Below are positions 33,171 through 42,196 of a DNA stretch of 64,000 nucleotides, one piece after another. The DNA lies in the NCBI RefSeq assembly GCF_006439055.1, contig NZ_RCZC01000002.1, forward strand, positions 703,351-767,350. Reading direction: 5' to 3'. Source of the DNA: Sphingomonas glacialis (lineage in GTDB: Bacteria; Pseudomonadota; Alphaproteobacteria; Sphingomonadales; Sphingomonadaceae). Within the stretch, counting starts at the first letter, position 1; every line of letters begins with the position of its first letter. The notes under the pieces are model-generated. The model was not told the origin of the DNA. It made no database searches and saw nothing but the letters and a program-made list of their open reading frames with translations. A program made the translations under genes and the position numbers.

Positions 33171-35501
33171 CTACAGCAGCTTGTCGAGCGTGATCGGCAG
33201 ATCGCGAACGCGCTTGCCGGTCGCGTTGAACACCGCATTCGCCACCGCCGCCGCGACCCCAGTGATCCCGATCTCGCCGATGCCGTGTGCGCCCATCGGG
33301 GCGTGCGGGTCGGGAATGTCGGTCCAGATCACGTCGATCTCGGGCACGTCCATGTGCACCGGCACATGATATTCGGCGAGGCTCGGGTTCATCACGCGTC
33401 CGGTCCGCTCGTCGAACTGCGTCTCCTCCATCAGCGCCATGCCGAGCCCCATGATGATCCCGCCGCGGAACTGGCTCGTCGCGGTCTTGGGGTTGAGGAT
33501 CTTGCCGCAGTCGAACGATCCGAGGAAACGGCTGACGCGGACTTCGCCGGTCACCGCATTTACGCGCACCTCGGCGAACATCGCGCCGTACGAGTGCATC
33601 GACCAATGCTGCGTCTCGAGCGGTGCCGAGCCCGCCGCCTCGACGCTGACCGCATCGCGCTGCGCGCGCGACAGGATCGACACATAGCTTTCGCAGGCGC
33701 TCGGATCGTCGAGCTTGCATAGGCCGCCCTCATAACCGCCGACCTCGCTCGGCTTTAGCCCGGCGAGCGGCGAGTCATTGCCGGCCAGCTTGAGCAATTC
33801 GGTGAACAGCGCATTCTGCGCCGCGATCACCGCAGCGCCGATCGACGCGGTCTGCTGCGATCCGCCGGCGAGCACGACCCCGGGCATCTTCGAATCGCCA
33901 TAGAGGAAACTGACCTTGTCCATCGGCAGTCCGAGCCGTTCGGCGAGCACCATGGTGTGCGTCGTCGCGGTCCCCATCCCCATTTCGTGCGCGGCGATCT
34001 CGACCGTGGCGTGGCCGTCCTTGGTCAGCGTGAGGCGCGCCGCGCCGCCGGGCATGCGGTAATAGGGATAGGTCGCGGTCGCGCAGCCCATGCCGACCAG
34101 CCACTCGCCCTCGCGGCGCGTGCCGGGCGTGGCGTTGCGCTTGTCCCAGCCGAAACGCTCGGCGCCGCTGCGATACGCCGCGACGATGTTGCGCGAGGAG
34201 AAGGGCGTGCCCGTCGTCGGGTTGGTCTCGGGCTCGTTGGTCTCGCGCAGCGCGATCGGATCGACGCCGAGTTCGACCGCCAATTCATCGACCGCGCTTT
34301 CGAGCGCGAAGGTCCCGACCGATTCGCCCGGCGCGCGCATGAAGGTGTTGGCGAGCATGTCGAGCTTCACGGCATCGACATTCAGGAGGAAGCTGCCTGC
34401 CGCATAGGCGGACTTGGACGGCAGGATGAACGGCTCGGGCATGCTGTTGTGCGGCGTCATCGCCACCACGCCGGTGTGGATCAACGCATCGAAATGCCCA
34501 TCGGCCTGCGCGCCGATCGCGACGCGCTGCTCGGTCAGCGTGCGCCCGCCGACCATCCGGTACACGCCTTCGCGCGACAGCATGATGCGCACCGGCCGCC
34601 CGGCGAGCTTGGCGGCGGCGGCCGCGAGGATCTGGTGGTTCCACAGCGTCTTGCTGCCGAAACCGCCGCCGACATAGGGCGAGGTGACATGGACCTGCGC
34701 CTCATCGACGCCGAACACCTGCGCGAGCGTCCAGGCGACGTGCGCGACGCATTGCGACGCGTCGTGGAGGATCAGCTCGTCGCCCTGCCAGAACAGCGTC
34801 GCGCCGTGGAGCTCGATCGGATTGTGGTTGTGGCGCGGCGTGCGATAGGTGCGGTCGACGCTGTGCGGAGCGGCGGCGAGCGACGCCTCGGCATCGCCGA
34901 TCTCGATCAGCATCGGCGCGCCCATGAACGACGCGGCCGCGCGATCGGGCTTGGCGTCCTCGAACCGCGTCATCGCGATTTCGGTCTCATAGGTGACCGC
35001 GATCAGCGACGCGGCATGATCGGCCTGCTCCTGCGTCTGCGCGAGCACCACGGCGACCGGCTCGCCATTCCAATGGATACGGTCGTCCTGCATCACGGGG
35101 AGCTGGTCGCCGCCGATCGCCTTCGGCGCGGTCAGCATCGCCGGCGTCGGGTTCAGCCGCGGCGCATTCTTGTAGGTCATGACCAGCACGACGCCGGGCA
35201 ACGCTTCGGCTGCCGCAACATCGATCGTCGCGATCCGGCCCTTGGGGATCGTGCTGTAGGTCAGCGCGGCATAGACCATCGTCTCGAGCGGAAACTCGGC
35301 GGCAAAGCGCGCCGCGCCCGTCACTTTCAACGGCCCGTCGAGCCGCGCCACCTGCGTGCCGACCAGCCCATGCTTGTGCTGGATCAGCGGATCGGGGACG
35401 CCGCCGGGGATCCAGCTGTCGGGCGCGAGTTCGACCGCTTTCTTCATCACTGCCTGGAGCGCGCCTTGCGCAAGCTGCGTGGCGTTTTCGACGATGCTCA
35501 T
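33171..35501 (-). CDS. Second molybdenum hydroxylase, molybdopterin subunit
   Basis: A 776-residue catalytic subunit related to PaoC but clearly different from the first copy. Landmarks are 'YVGGGFGSKTLWNHQ', 'MRAPGESVGTFALE', 'AGGSQQTASIG' and the catalytic Glu in 'HGIGEIGITG' near residue 750. The start MSIVENATQ at 35501 overlaps the stop of the FAD subunit by ATGA. Substrate unknown; aldehydes or N-heterocycles are the family's usual substrates. The operon order on this strand is iron-sulfur, FAD, molybdenum subunit, the mirror image of the first set. Confidence 0.92.
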   Translation of the reverse strand: MSIVENATQLAQGALQAVMKKAVELAPDSWIPGGVPDPLIQHKHGLVGTQVARLDGPLKVTGAARFAAEFPLETMVYAALTYSTIPKGRIATIDVAAAEALPGVVLVMTYKNAPRLNPTPAMLTAPKAIGGDQLPVMQDDRIHWNGEPVAVVLAQTQEQADHAASLIAVTYETEIAMTRFEDAKPDRAAASFMGAPMLIEIGDAEASLAAAPHSVDRTYRTPRHNHNPIELHGATLFWQGDELILHDASQCVAHVAWTLAQVFGVDEAQVHVTSPYVGGGFGSKTLWNHQILAAAAAKLAGRPVRIMLSREGVYRMVGGRTLTEQRVAIGAQADGHFDALIHTGVVAMTPHNSMPEPFILPSKSAYAAGSFLLNVDAVKLDMLANTFMRAPGESVGTFALESAVDELAVELGVDPIALRETNEPETNPTTGTPFSSRNIVAAYRSGAERFGWDKRNATPGTRREGEWLVGMGCATATYPYYRMPGGAARLTLTKDGHATVEIAAHEMGMGTATTHTMVLAERLGLPMDKVSFLYGDSKMPGVVLAGGSQQTASIGAAVIAAQNALFTELLKLAGNDSPLAGLKPSEVGGYEGGLCKLDDPSACESYVSILSRAQRDAVSVEAAGSAPLETQHWSMHSYGAMFAEVRVNAVTGEVRVSRFLGSFDCGKILNPKTATSQFRGGIIMGLGMALMEETQFDERTGRVMNPSLAEYHVPVHMDVPEIDVIWTDIPDPHAPMGAHGIGEIGITGVAAAVANAVFNATGKRVRDLPITLDKLL

Positions 35502-36484
35502 GCCTGCTCTCCGCTCAGTTCGGCGAGGGTCGCGACGATCGCGCGCTTGGCCAGTTCGATCTTGAAGCCGTTGTCGCGAAGGCCCGCGGCATCGGCCAGT
35601 TCCAGCTCTGCCGCGGCGCGGACGTTGGCTTCGCTCGGCGCCTGGCCGCGCAAAGCGGCTTCGGCCTTGAACGCACGCCACGGCTTGTGCGCCACGCCGC
35701 CGAGCGCGATGCGCACGTCCTTGATCGCGCCGTTCTCCAGCTCGATCCCCGCGGCAACCGAGATCAACGCAAAGGCATAGCTCGCCCGATCGCGGACCTT
35801 GCGGTAGGTCGAGTGCGCCGCGAACGGCAGCGCGGGCAGCTCGACCGCGACGACCAGCTCACCCGGATCGAGCACCGTGTCGCGCTCGGGGCTGCCACCC
35901 GGCAGGCGATGCAGATCGACCAGCGCGATCGTCCGCTCGCCGTCCGGCCCCGCAACGCGCACTTGCGCATCGAGCGCCGCCAACGCGACGCACATGTCGG
36001 AGGGATGCGTCGCGACGCACGACGGCGACGCGCCGAGGATCGCATGGATCCGGTTGAACCCGTCGATCGCATCGCAGCCCGCACCCGGCTCGCGCTTGTT
36101 GCAGCGCGCCGCGTCGTCATAGAAATAGCCGCACCGCGTCCGCTGGAGCAGATTGCCACCAACAGTCGCCACATTGCGAATCTGCGCGCTCGCGCCCGCC
36201 AGGATCGCGCGCGACAGCATCGGATAGTGCGTACGGATCGTCCGATCGGCGGCGAGCGCGGTGTTGGTCACCCCCGCCCCGATCACCACGCCGCCATCGG
36301 CACCGACCGTGATCTCGCGCGACAGGCCGGTCACATCGACCAAAGCCGCCGGCCGCTCGATCGTCTCGCGCATCAGATCGACCAGATTGGTCCCGCCGCC
36401 GAGATATTTCGCGTCCGGTGTCGCCACCGCGAGCGCGATCGCGCCCGGAACATCATCGGCGCGCGCATAGCTGAACGGCGTCAT
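35498..36484 (-). CDS. Second molybdenum hydroxylase, FAD subunit
   Basis: A 328-residue flavin subunit with 'YLGGGTNLVDLM' near residue 30 and '[16 protein letters not shown]' near 110. The following 'CNKREPGAGC' segment supplies the Cys pattern of a PaoB-like [4Fe-4S] cluster, as in the first set. It overlaps both flanking subunit genes by four bases, indicating tight stoichiometric coupling. Confidence 0.92.
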   Translation of the reverse strand: MTPFSYARADDVPGAIALAVATPDAKYLGGGTNLVDLMRETIERPAALVDVTGLSREITVGADGGVVIGAGVTNTALAADRTIRTHYPMLSRAILAGASAQIRNVATVGGNLLQRTRCGYFYDDAARCNKREPGAGCDAIDGFNRIHAILGASPSCVATHPSDMCVALAALDAQVRVAGPDGERTIALVDLHRLPGGSPERDTVLDPGELVVAVELPALPFAAHSTYRKVRDRASYAFALISVAAGIELENGAIKDVRIALGGVAHKPWRAFKAEAALRGQAPSEANVRAAAELELADAAGLRDNGFKIELAKRAIVATLAELSGEQA

Positions 36485-37005
36485 GCCGCTTCCTCCTGCC
36501 GCGCCGGCGCCGAGGCATAGGTCTCCGCGATCGCCGCGACGATGCCGTTATACGCGCCGCAACGGCACAGATTGCCGCTCATCCGCTCGCGCAATTCGTC
36601 ATGGTCGAGCGCGATCGTCTCGGCGGTGAGGTCGCCGGTGACATGGCTCGGAATCCCGCGCGCCATCTCGTCGGCCATCGCGACCGCCGAGCACAGCTGG
36701 CCCGGCGTGCAATAGCCACACTGGAAGCCGTCATGCTCGATGAACGCGCGCTGCAGCGGGTGGAGCCCTTCGGCGTCGCTCAGCCCCTCGACCGTGGTGA
36801 TCGAGCGCCCCTGATATTGCACCGCCAGCGCCAAGCACGAATTGATCCGCTCGCCCTCGACCAGCACGGTGCAGGCGCCGCACGCGCCCTGGTTGCAGCC
36901 CTTCTTGCTCCCCGTCAGGCCGAGATTTTCGCGGAGCAGATCGAGTAGCGAGGTCCGGAGATCGACCTCGACCTCGACGGGCCGGTCGTTGATCGTAAAT
37001 TGCAT
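36481..37005 (-). CDS. Second molybdenum hydroxylase, [2Fe-2S] subunit without export signal
   Basis: A 174-residue subunit with both clusters intact ('CNQGACGACTVLVEG', '[10 protein letters not shown]', 'CRCGAY'). It begins directly with the ferredoxin fold ('MQFTINDRPVEVEV') and lacks any Tat signal, unlike the first set, so this enzyme should remain in the cytoplasm. It heads a three-gene operon. The promoter must lie in 37006-37163. Confidence 0.92.
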   Translation of the reverse strand: MQFTINDRPVEVEVDLRTSLLDLLRENLGLTGSKKGCNQGACGACTVLVEGERINSCLALAVQYQGRSITTVEGLSDAEGLHPLQRAFIEHDGFQCGYCTPGQLCSAVAMADEMARGIPSHVTGDLTAETIALDHDELRERMSGNLCRCGAYNGIVAAIAETYASAPARQEEAA

Positions 37006-37163
37006 GCAGCACCTCGCCTCAGGATCCGGGCGACGGCTGTTCCGCCGACGCCCGGCCGATCGGGATCACCGCGTCGGGCGCAGCGAGTCATCGGCAGCGC
37101 CTCTGTACGGCATCGGACTCGCTCCCGTCACGCAATCTTGCAGCGCGTGTGACGGATGTAGGC

Positions 37164-37625
37164 TTATTTCGGACCGGGCGCGCGCCATGCCGCTGCGGCG
37201 GCGTCATCGGCGGCGCGTGGCTCGACCCAATGCGCCGCGCCATCGCCATGCCATTCCTTCTTCCAGAACGGCGCTGCGGTCTTTGCCCAGTCGATCAGGA
37301 AGGCGCACGCCTCCATCGCCGCGCCACGATGGCGCGAGGCGGTGGCGACCAGCACGATCCGCGCACCGACCGGCAACCGCCCGTAGCGGTGGATCATCGT
37401 CACGCCGAGCAGCGGCCAGCGTTCGGTCGCGGTCTGCGCGATCGCGCGCAGCGCCTGCTCGGCCATCGCGGGATAGGTTTCGAGCTCGAGCGCGACGGTG
37501 TCGCTCGCATCGGCGCGAACGATGCCGGTGAAACTCGCCACCGCGCCGCCGCCGAGCGCCTCTAGCCGTTCGAGTTCGGTCGAGAGCGAAAAGTCCGCCT
37601 GCTGGACGCCGATCAGGATGCTCAT
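37164..37625 (-). CDS. moaE: Molybdopterin synthase catalytic subunit MoaE
   Basis: A 153-residue enzyme that, with MoaD, adds the two dithiolene sulfurs to precursor Z. 'SFTGIVR' near 32, 'IHRYGRLPVG' near 101 and the active-site 'FWKKEW' near 130 are all present. It overlaps the end of moaD by four bases. The C-terminus has a short Ala-rich tail. Two-gene operon moaD-moaE. Confidence 0.93.
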   Translation of the reverse strand: MSILIGVQQADFSLSTELERLEALGGGAVASFTGIVRADASDTVALELETYPAMAEQALRAIAQTATERWPLLGVTMIHRYGRLPVGARIVLVATASRHRGAAMEACAFLIDWAKTAAPFWKKEWHGDGAAHWVEPRAADDAAAAAWRAPGPK

Positions 37626-37876
37626 CCGCCCGTCACCGGCGGGAAGATCGCGACTTCGCGCGCGCCCGCGATCGACGTCGAGAGCGGGGCGAAGGTCTGG
37701 TCGATCGCGCAGCGCAGCCGCCCGGTCTCGGCGAACACGGCGTAGCCCTCGCCGCGCGCCGCAAGCCAGGCGAGCAGATCGTCGACCGTCGCGACGTCGC
37801 CCGGCACTTCGACGACTTCGCCGTCATGGCCGACCGCTTCGCGCACCCAGGAAAAATATAACAGATCGAGTTTCAT
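37622..37876 (-). CDS. moaD: Molybdopterin synthase sulfur carrier subunit MoaD
   Basis: An 84-residue beta-grasp sulfur carrier ending in the required Gly-Gly that is adenylated and thiocarboxylated. The start is placed at 'MKLDLLYFSWVRE' (37876); a slightly longer frame from 37909 adds an Arg/Trp-rich stretch not seen in the family. The stop overlaps the moaE start. Confidence 0.92.
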   Translation of the reverse strand: MKLDLLYFSWVREAVGHDGEVVEVPGDVATVDDLLAWLAARGEGYAVFAETGRLRCAIDQTFAPLSTSIAGAREVAIFPPVTGG

Positions 37877-38009
37877 GCCAGTCCACCACCAGCGCCGCAT
37901 CATCGGCACGGCGCGTGCCCAAGGCGCTCACCTAAGCACGAAGGCGGCGTCATGCCACTGCCTTCGACAGAAAGCGCGCGCCCCGGAGAAATGGGTTTCG
38001 CTCACTATA

Positions 38010-38033
38010 TTCGACGGTATACAGAGAGTCGAA
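38010..38033 (+). promoter_or_regulatory. Dyad upstream of the TonB receptor
   Basis: TTCGAC (38010-38015) and GTCGAA (38028-38033) form an inverted pair separated by 12 bases, 35 bases before the receptor ATG. It could be an operator for a dimeric regulator. No regulator gene is adjacent. Confidence 0.3.
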
Positions 38034-38067
38034 ATCGCGGGAACGGCTGCGTGTTGGGGATTATCGC

Positions 38068-40455
38068 ATGCGACTGTCGATCTTGGCCGCGACCATCTCG
38101 ATGACGGCACTGTGTGGGGCCATGCCGACCGCCGCTTGGGCGGCTGACGACGCCCCCGCGGCCAACAGCAGCGCAGATGGCGCGCCCGACATCACCGTTA
38201 CGGCGCGCCGCCGCACCGAGGATCTCGAGAAGGTCCCGCTCGCGGTCTCGGTGGTCGACAGCGCGCTGCTCGGACGGTCGTACACCGTCAACACCAACCA
38301 GCTGAGCTTGCTCGTCCCGGCGCTCAACTACAGCTCGGCCAATCCGCGCAACACCGCCTTCACGATCCGCGGGCTCGGCAGCAGCGTCGTCGCGGTGAGC
38401 CAGGCGAATGACGGGCTCGAACCCGGCGTCGGCTTCTATGTCGATCAGGTCTATCACGCCCGCCCCGCCACCGCCGCGTTCGACTTCTCCGACATCGCGC
38501 AGATCGAGGTGCTGCGCGGTCCGCAAGGCACGCTGTTCGGCAAGAACACGACCGCAGGCGCGATCAGCATCACCAGCAAGGCGCCGACCTTCACCCCCGA
38601 GGCGAGCGAGGAGCTGTCGGTCGGCAGCTACAATTTCGTCCAGGCCAAGGCATCGGCATCGGGCCCGCTGATCGGCGACACGCTCGCCTTCCGCATCTCG
38701 GGGCTGACGACGCGGCGCGACGGCGTGATCGACAATGTCCGCACAGGCGCGAAGGAAAACGGCATCGGCAACCAGGCGGTGCGCGGCCAATTGCTGTTCA
38801 AGCCGACGACCGATTTCCAGCTCCGCCTCACCGCCGACTTCACCAATTTCGAGAGCGAATGCTGCACCCAGGTCTATCTCCGCGTCGGCCAGAGTCTCCG
38901 CGCCGCGACGCGGCAATATGCCGGGCCGACCGGGCTCGCCGCGCAATTCGGCTATGCGCCGCCGAGCACCAATCCGTACGACCGTAAGACCAACATCGAC
39001 GCGCAACTCGGGGTGAACACGAACGAGGGCGGCGTCTCGGCGATCGCCGACTGGAACCTCGGGAAGATCGGCACGCTCACCTCGGTCAGCGCGTGGCGCT
39101 TCTGGAACTGGGACGCGGCGAACGACCGCGACTATACCGGCATCCCGGTCCAGATCACGCAGCACATCCCCTCGCGCCAGGACCAGTTCAGCCAGGAATT
39201 GCGGCTCGCCTCGAACGGCGACCACGCCCTCGGCTATGTCGCCGGCCTGTACTTCTTCGACCAGAAGATCACCGGCGAGCCGATCAGCATCTACGGACCC
39301 GCCGCGGCGCGCTATCTGATCGGCACGACCACCGGAACCGGCGCGGCGGCCGTCGCGGTGCCGGCGAACCTGCTCGACGGCTATGGCACCGACGGAAGCA
39401 CCCGACTGAAGGAAGACAGCTACGCCGCCTTCGCCGAGCTCAACTACAAGCTCCTGCCGCGCCTGACGCTGACCGGAGGCTTGCGCTACACCTATGAGGT
39501 CAAGGACGGCAGCTACAGCGCCTACACCTTCGGCGGGCCGACCGTCACCAACGCGGCGCTGCTTGCGGCGCAGCTCGGCGTGCTGCGCGGGCAGAGCTAT
39601 TCGGGGCACGACAAGGAAAGCAACCTGTCGGGACGCGCGAATTTAGCCTGGCAGGCGACCGACCAACTGCTCGCCTATGCGAGCTATGCGCGCGGTTTCA
39701 AATCGGGCGGGATCAACCTGTCGGGGCTGCCGCTCAACACCGCCAACCAGCCGGTGCTGACCACCGCAGTGATCCGGCCCGAGCTCAACACCACCTATGA
39801 GGCCGGGCTCAAGACGGCGCTGTTCGACAGGCGCCTTACTCTCAATCTCGCGGGCTTCTACACCGACGTCCACGATTTCCAGGCGACGATCGTCGACAGC
39901 TCGCAGACAGTAGCGCTGCGCGGCTATCTCTCGAACATCCCCAAGGTCACCGTGAAGGGCGTAGAGGCCGACGTCACCACGAATCTGACGCCGCGCTTCC
40001 AGCTGCGCGGCAATCTCGCTTATGCGCACGGCACCTATTCGAACTATCCCGCCGGCCCCTGCCCGCTCGAGGTGCAGACCGCGGCGACGACCGCGTGCAA
40101 TCTCACCGGTCGGCCGCTCGCCGGGCTGCCGAAATGGTCGGAGACGATCGGCGGCGACTACACGCTGCCGGTCGGCAAGCTGGCGGTCATCCTCCATGCC
40201 GATTCGAGCTGGCGGACCAGCTATTACGGCGACCCCAGCCTGTCGAAATACACGCTGATCGACGGCTACAACGTCACCAACGCGAGCCTGGGAGTGCGAA
40301 CCCGTACCGGCCTCGAAGTCGCGATGTTCGTGCGCAACCTGTTCGACGCCAACTACATCCAGAACCTGACGATCCAGGCGGGCAATTCGGGCCTCATCCT
40401 CGGCACGCCGAGCGATCCGCGCGTGATCGGCGTGACCCTGCGCGCGCACCAATAG
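38068..40455 (+). CDS. TonB-dependent outer-membrane receptor
   Basis: A full-length 795-residue receptor. The signal peptide ends 'AAWA' near 25, a TonB-box-like 'DITVTARRR' is near 42, the plug domain has 'FYVDQVYHAR' and 'LRGPQGTLFGKNTTAGAI', and the 22-strand barrel ends with an aliphatic/His-Gln terminus instead of the usual final Phe. It imports large or scarce substrates with energy from TonB-ExbBD. It is placed inside the molybdenum island between moaD and moeA, converging on moeA with a 5-base gap. A molybdenum-related or enzyme-substrate ligand is only a guess from context. Confidence 0.9.
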   Translation: MRLSILAATISMTALCGAMPTAAWAADDAPAANSSADGAPDITVTARRRTEDLEKVPLAVSVVDSALLGRSYTVNTNQLSLLVPALNYSSANPRNTAFTIRGLGSSVVAVSQANDGLEPGVGFYVDQVYHARPATAAFDFSDIAQIEVLRGPQGTLFGKNTTAGAISITSKAPTFTPEASEELSVGSYNFVQAKASASGPLIGDTLAFRISGLTTRRDGVIDNVRTGAKENGIGNQAVRGQLLFKPTTDFQLRLTADFTNFESECCTQVYLRVGQSLRAATRQYAGPTGLAAQFGYAPPSTNPYDRKTNIDAQLGVNTNEGGVSAIADWNLGKIGTLTSVSAWRFWNWDAANDRDYTGIPVQITQHIPSRQDQFSQELRLASNGDHALGYVAGLYFFDQKITGEPISIYGPAAARYLIGTTTGTGAAAVAVPANLLDGYGTDGSTRLKEDSYAAFAELNYKLLPRLTLTGGLRYTYEVKDGSYSAYTFGGPTVTNAALLAAQLGVLRGQSYSGHDKESNLSGRANLAWQATDQLLAYASYARGFKSGGINLSGLPLNTANQPVLTTAVIRPELNTTYEAGLKTALFDRRLTLNLAGFYTDVHDFQATIVDSSQTVALRGYLSNIPKVTVKGVEADVTTNLTPRFQLRGNLAYAHGTYSNYPAGPCPLEVQTAATTACNLTGRPLAGLPKWSETIGGDYTLPVGKLAVILHADSSWRTSYYGDPSLSKYTLIDGYNVTNASLGVRTRTGLEVAMFVRNLFDANYIQNLTIQAGNSGLILGTPSDPRVIGVTLRAHQ

Positions 40456-40460
40456 ATGGC

Positions 40461-41657
40461 TCAGGTCAGCGGATAGACGCGGCCACGCTCGCCCTCGGGC
40501 GTCGCGTCGGCGACGACCCAGCAGTTTGCCGCGATCAGCGGGCGCAGCGTGTGCGATCGCTGATCGGCAAGGATGCGGATCGTGCCACCGGGCTCACGGA
40601 CGGCCTTGAGGAACACCGTCGTATCGGGGCGAGATTCGGTCTCGATCGCGACCGTCTCGCCCCGCTCTGCCGGCAGACCACTCATCGCGCGCAGCGCCGC
40701 GCCGACGAAAAACCGCGCGCCGAGCAACGCCGCGACGGGATTGCCCGGCAGACCGAAGAACAAGGCCCCACTCGGCAGCGTCGCGAACAGCAGGGGCTTG
40801 CCCGGCCGCATCCGCACGCCGTGAAAATGCACTGTGGCGCCGAGCCGCGCCAGCGCCTGGCCGAGATGGTCATGGTCGCCGCCCGACGCGCCGCCCGTCG
40901 TCACGACGATCGCGCTGTCCGACGCCGCCGCGATCGCATGCTCGAGCTGAGCGGCATCGTCGCTGACCGGCGCAGCGCGCAGCGGCTCGAGCCCCTGCGC
41001 GCGGAGCAATGCCGTGATCATCACGCTGTTGGCATCGAAGATCGCGGCAGGTCGGTCAGCGCTCGGCTGCGCCAGCAGTTCGTCGCCGGTCGGCAGCAGC
41101 GTGATCGAGGGCCGCCGCGCTACCTCCAGCGTCGCGACCCCATAGCAGGCGAGCGCCCCGATGATCTCGGGCGTGACCCACGTCCCCGACGACAGCACGC
41201 GCGCACCGGCGGCGGCATCCTCTCCACGACGCCGGACGTTCCGCCCGGCGGCTAGCGCTTGGTCCAGGGTCAGACGGTCTTGCTCGACCCGCGCTTCCTC
41301 ATGCGGCAGGACATAATCGCACCCGGCCGGGACCGGCGCGCCGGTGCTGATCCGGCTAGTCGTGCGCGGCGCATGAGCGGTCGGATGGATGCCCGCCCGT
41401 ACCGATCCCACGATCGGCAATCGCGACGGCTGCTCCGGCGTGGCGTCCGCCGTGTCGGCCGCGGCGAACGCAAAGCCGTCCATCGCGGCGGCATCGAAGC
41501 GCGGATAGTCGCTCGCGGCGGTTACGTCGCCCGCCGTCACGCGGTGCAACGCATCGAGCAGGCCGACGGTCTCGCGCCCGAGCGGCGCAGACCGCTCGCG
41601 GATGATCGCCAGCGCCGCATCGAAACTCGGCCGCTCGGGGCGTGGTGCGCCGCTCAT
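40461..41657 (-). CDS. moeA: Molybdopterin molybdenumtransferase MoeA (first copy)
   Basis: A 398-residue enzyme inserting molybdate into adenylylated molybdopterin. 'DAAAMDGFAF' near 55, 'STGAPVPAGCDYVLPHEE' near 107, 'TGDELL' near 190, 'VTTGGASGGDHDHL' near 250 and 'GLPGNPVAALL' near 300 are typical. Compared with the second MoeA in this window the sequence is markedly different, so they are not a recent duplicate. Its ATG overlaps the mobA stop. It is the last gene of fdhD-mobA-moeA. Confidence 0.9.
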   Translation of the reverse strand: MSGAPRPERPSFDAALAIIRERSAPLGRETVGLLDALHRVTAGDVTAASDYPRFDAAAMDGFAFAAADTADATPEQPSRLPIVGSVRAGIHPTAHAPRTTSRISTGAPVPAGCDYVLPHEEARVEQDRLTLDQALAAGRNVRRRGEDAAAGARVLSSGTWVTPEIIGALACYGVATLEVARRPSITLLPTGDELLAQPSADRPAAIFDANSVMITALLRAQGLEPLRAAPVSDDAAQLEHAIAAASDSAIVVTTGGASGGDHDHLGQALARLGATVHFHGVRMRPGKPLLFATLPSGALFFGLPGNPVAALLGARFFVGAALRAMSGLPAERGETVAIETESRPDTTVFLKAVREPGGTIRILADQRSHTLRPLIAANCWVVADATPEGERGRVYPLT

Positions 41658-42196
41658 TCGGCCCGGTCCGCCAGCCGCGCGAGATCGGCGACGTGATTGA
41701 TATTCGGCAGATCGCCCCCCGCGTCGATTGCAACCGCACCGGCACGCGATGCCCAGCGATAGACGGCGCGATCCGCGCCCTGCGCCAGATGCTGCGAGAG
41801 TCCCTCCGCAAGCGCGACGGGCCAATAGCCGATGATCGGCGCTTGCCGCAGAAACCGTGCCTCGCCGCCCGCCACCAACCGCTCAACTAGCTCGCTCGGC
41901 AGAAACGGCGTATCGCACCCGATCGACAGCACGCCGTCATGCCCATGCGCCTCGGCATGACGCAACGCGGCGCACAGGCCACCGAGCGGCCCGAGGTCTG
42001 GTGCCGGCCAGTCGGGCACCGCAGCGATCCCCTCGGGGCCCGCCGCGCGCCCGCAGACGATCACCGCATCGGTCGCCGCCCGCAATGCCGCCGCCGCATG
42101 CGCGATCAACGTTTGCCCGTCGAGCAGCGCCAGCGCCTTGTCGCTCCCGAAGCGCGTCGCCTGTCCACCGGCGAGGATCGCACCGAGCACCGTCAT
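41654..42196 (-). CDS. mobA: Molybdenum cofactor guanylyltransferase MobA
   Basis: A 180-residue nucleotidyltransferase that joins GMP to Moco to form the MGD cofactor needed by DMSO-reductase-family enzymes such as the YdeP-type oxidoreductase nearby. The signature 'LAGGQATRFGSDK' is near residue 8, and 'DLGPLGGLCAAL' and 'SIGCDTPFLP' follow. A closely related MocA (CMP transfer for hydroxylases of the PaoC type) cannot be fully excluded from sequence alone. Four-base overlaps with both neighbours. Confidence 0.85.
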   Translation of the reverse strand: MTVLGAILAGGQATRFGSDKALALLDGQTLIAHAAAALRAATDAVIVCGRAAGPEGIAAVPDWPAPDLGPLGGLCAALRHAEAHGHDGVLSIGCDTPFLPSELVERLVAGGEARFLRQAPIIGYWPVALAEGLSQHLAQGADRAVYRWASRAGAVAIDAGGDLPNINHVADLARLADRAE

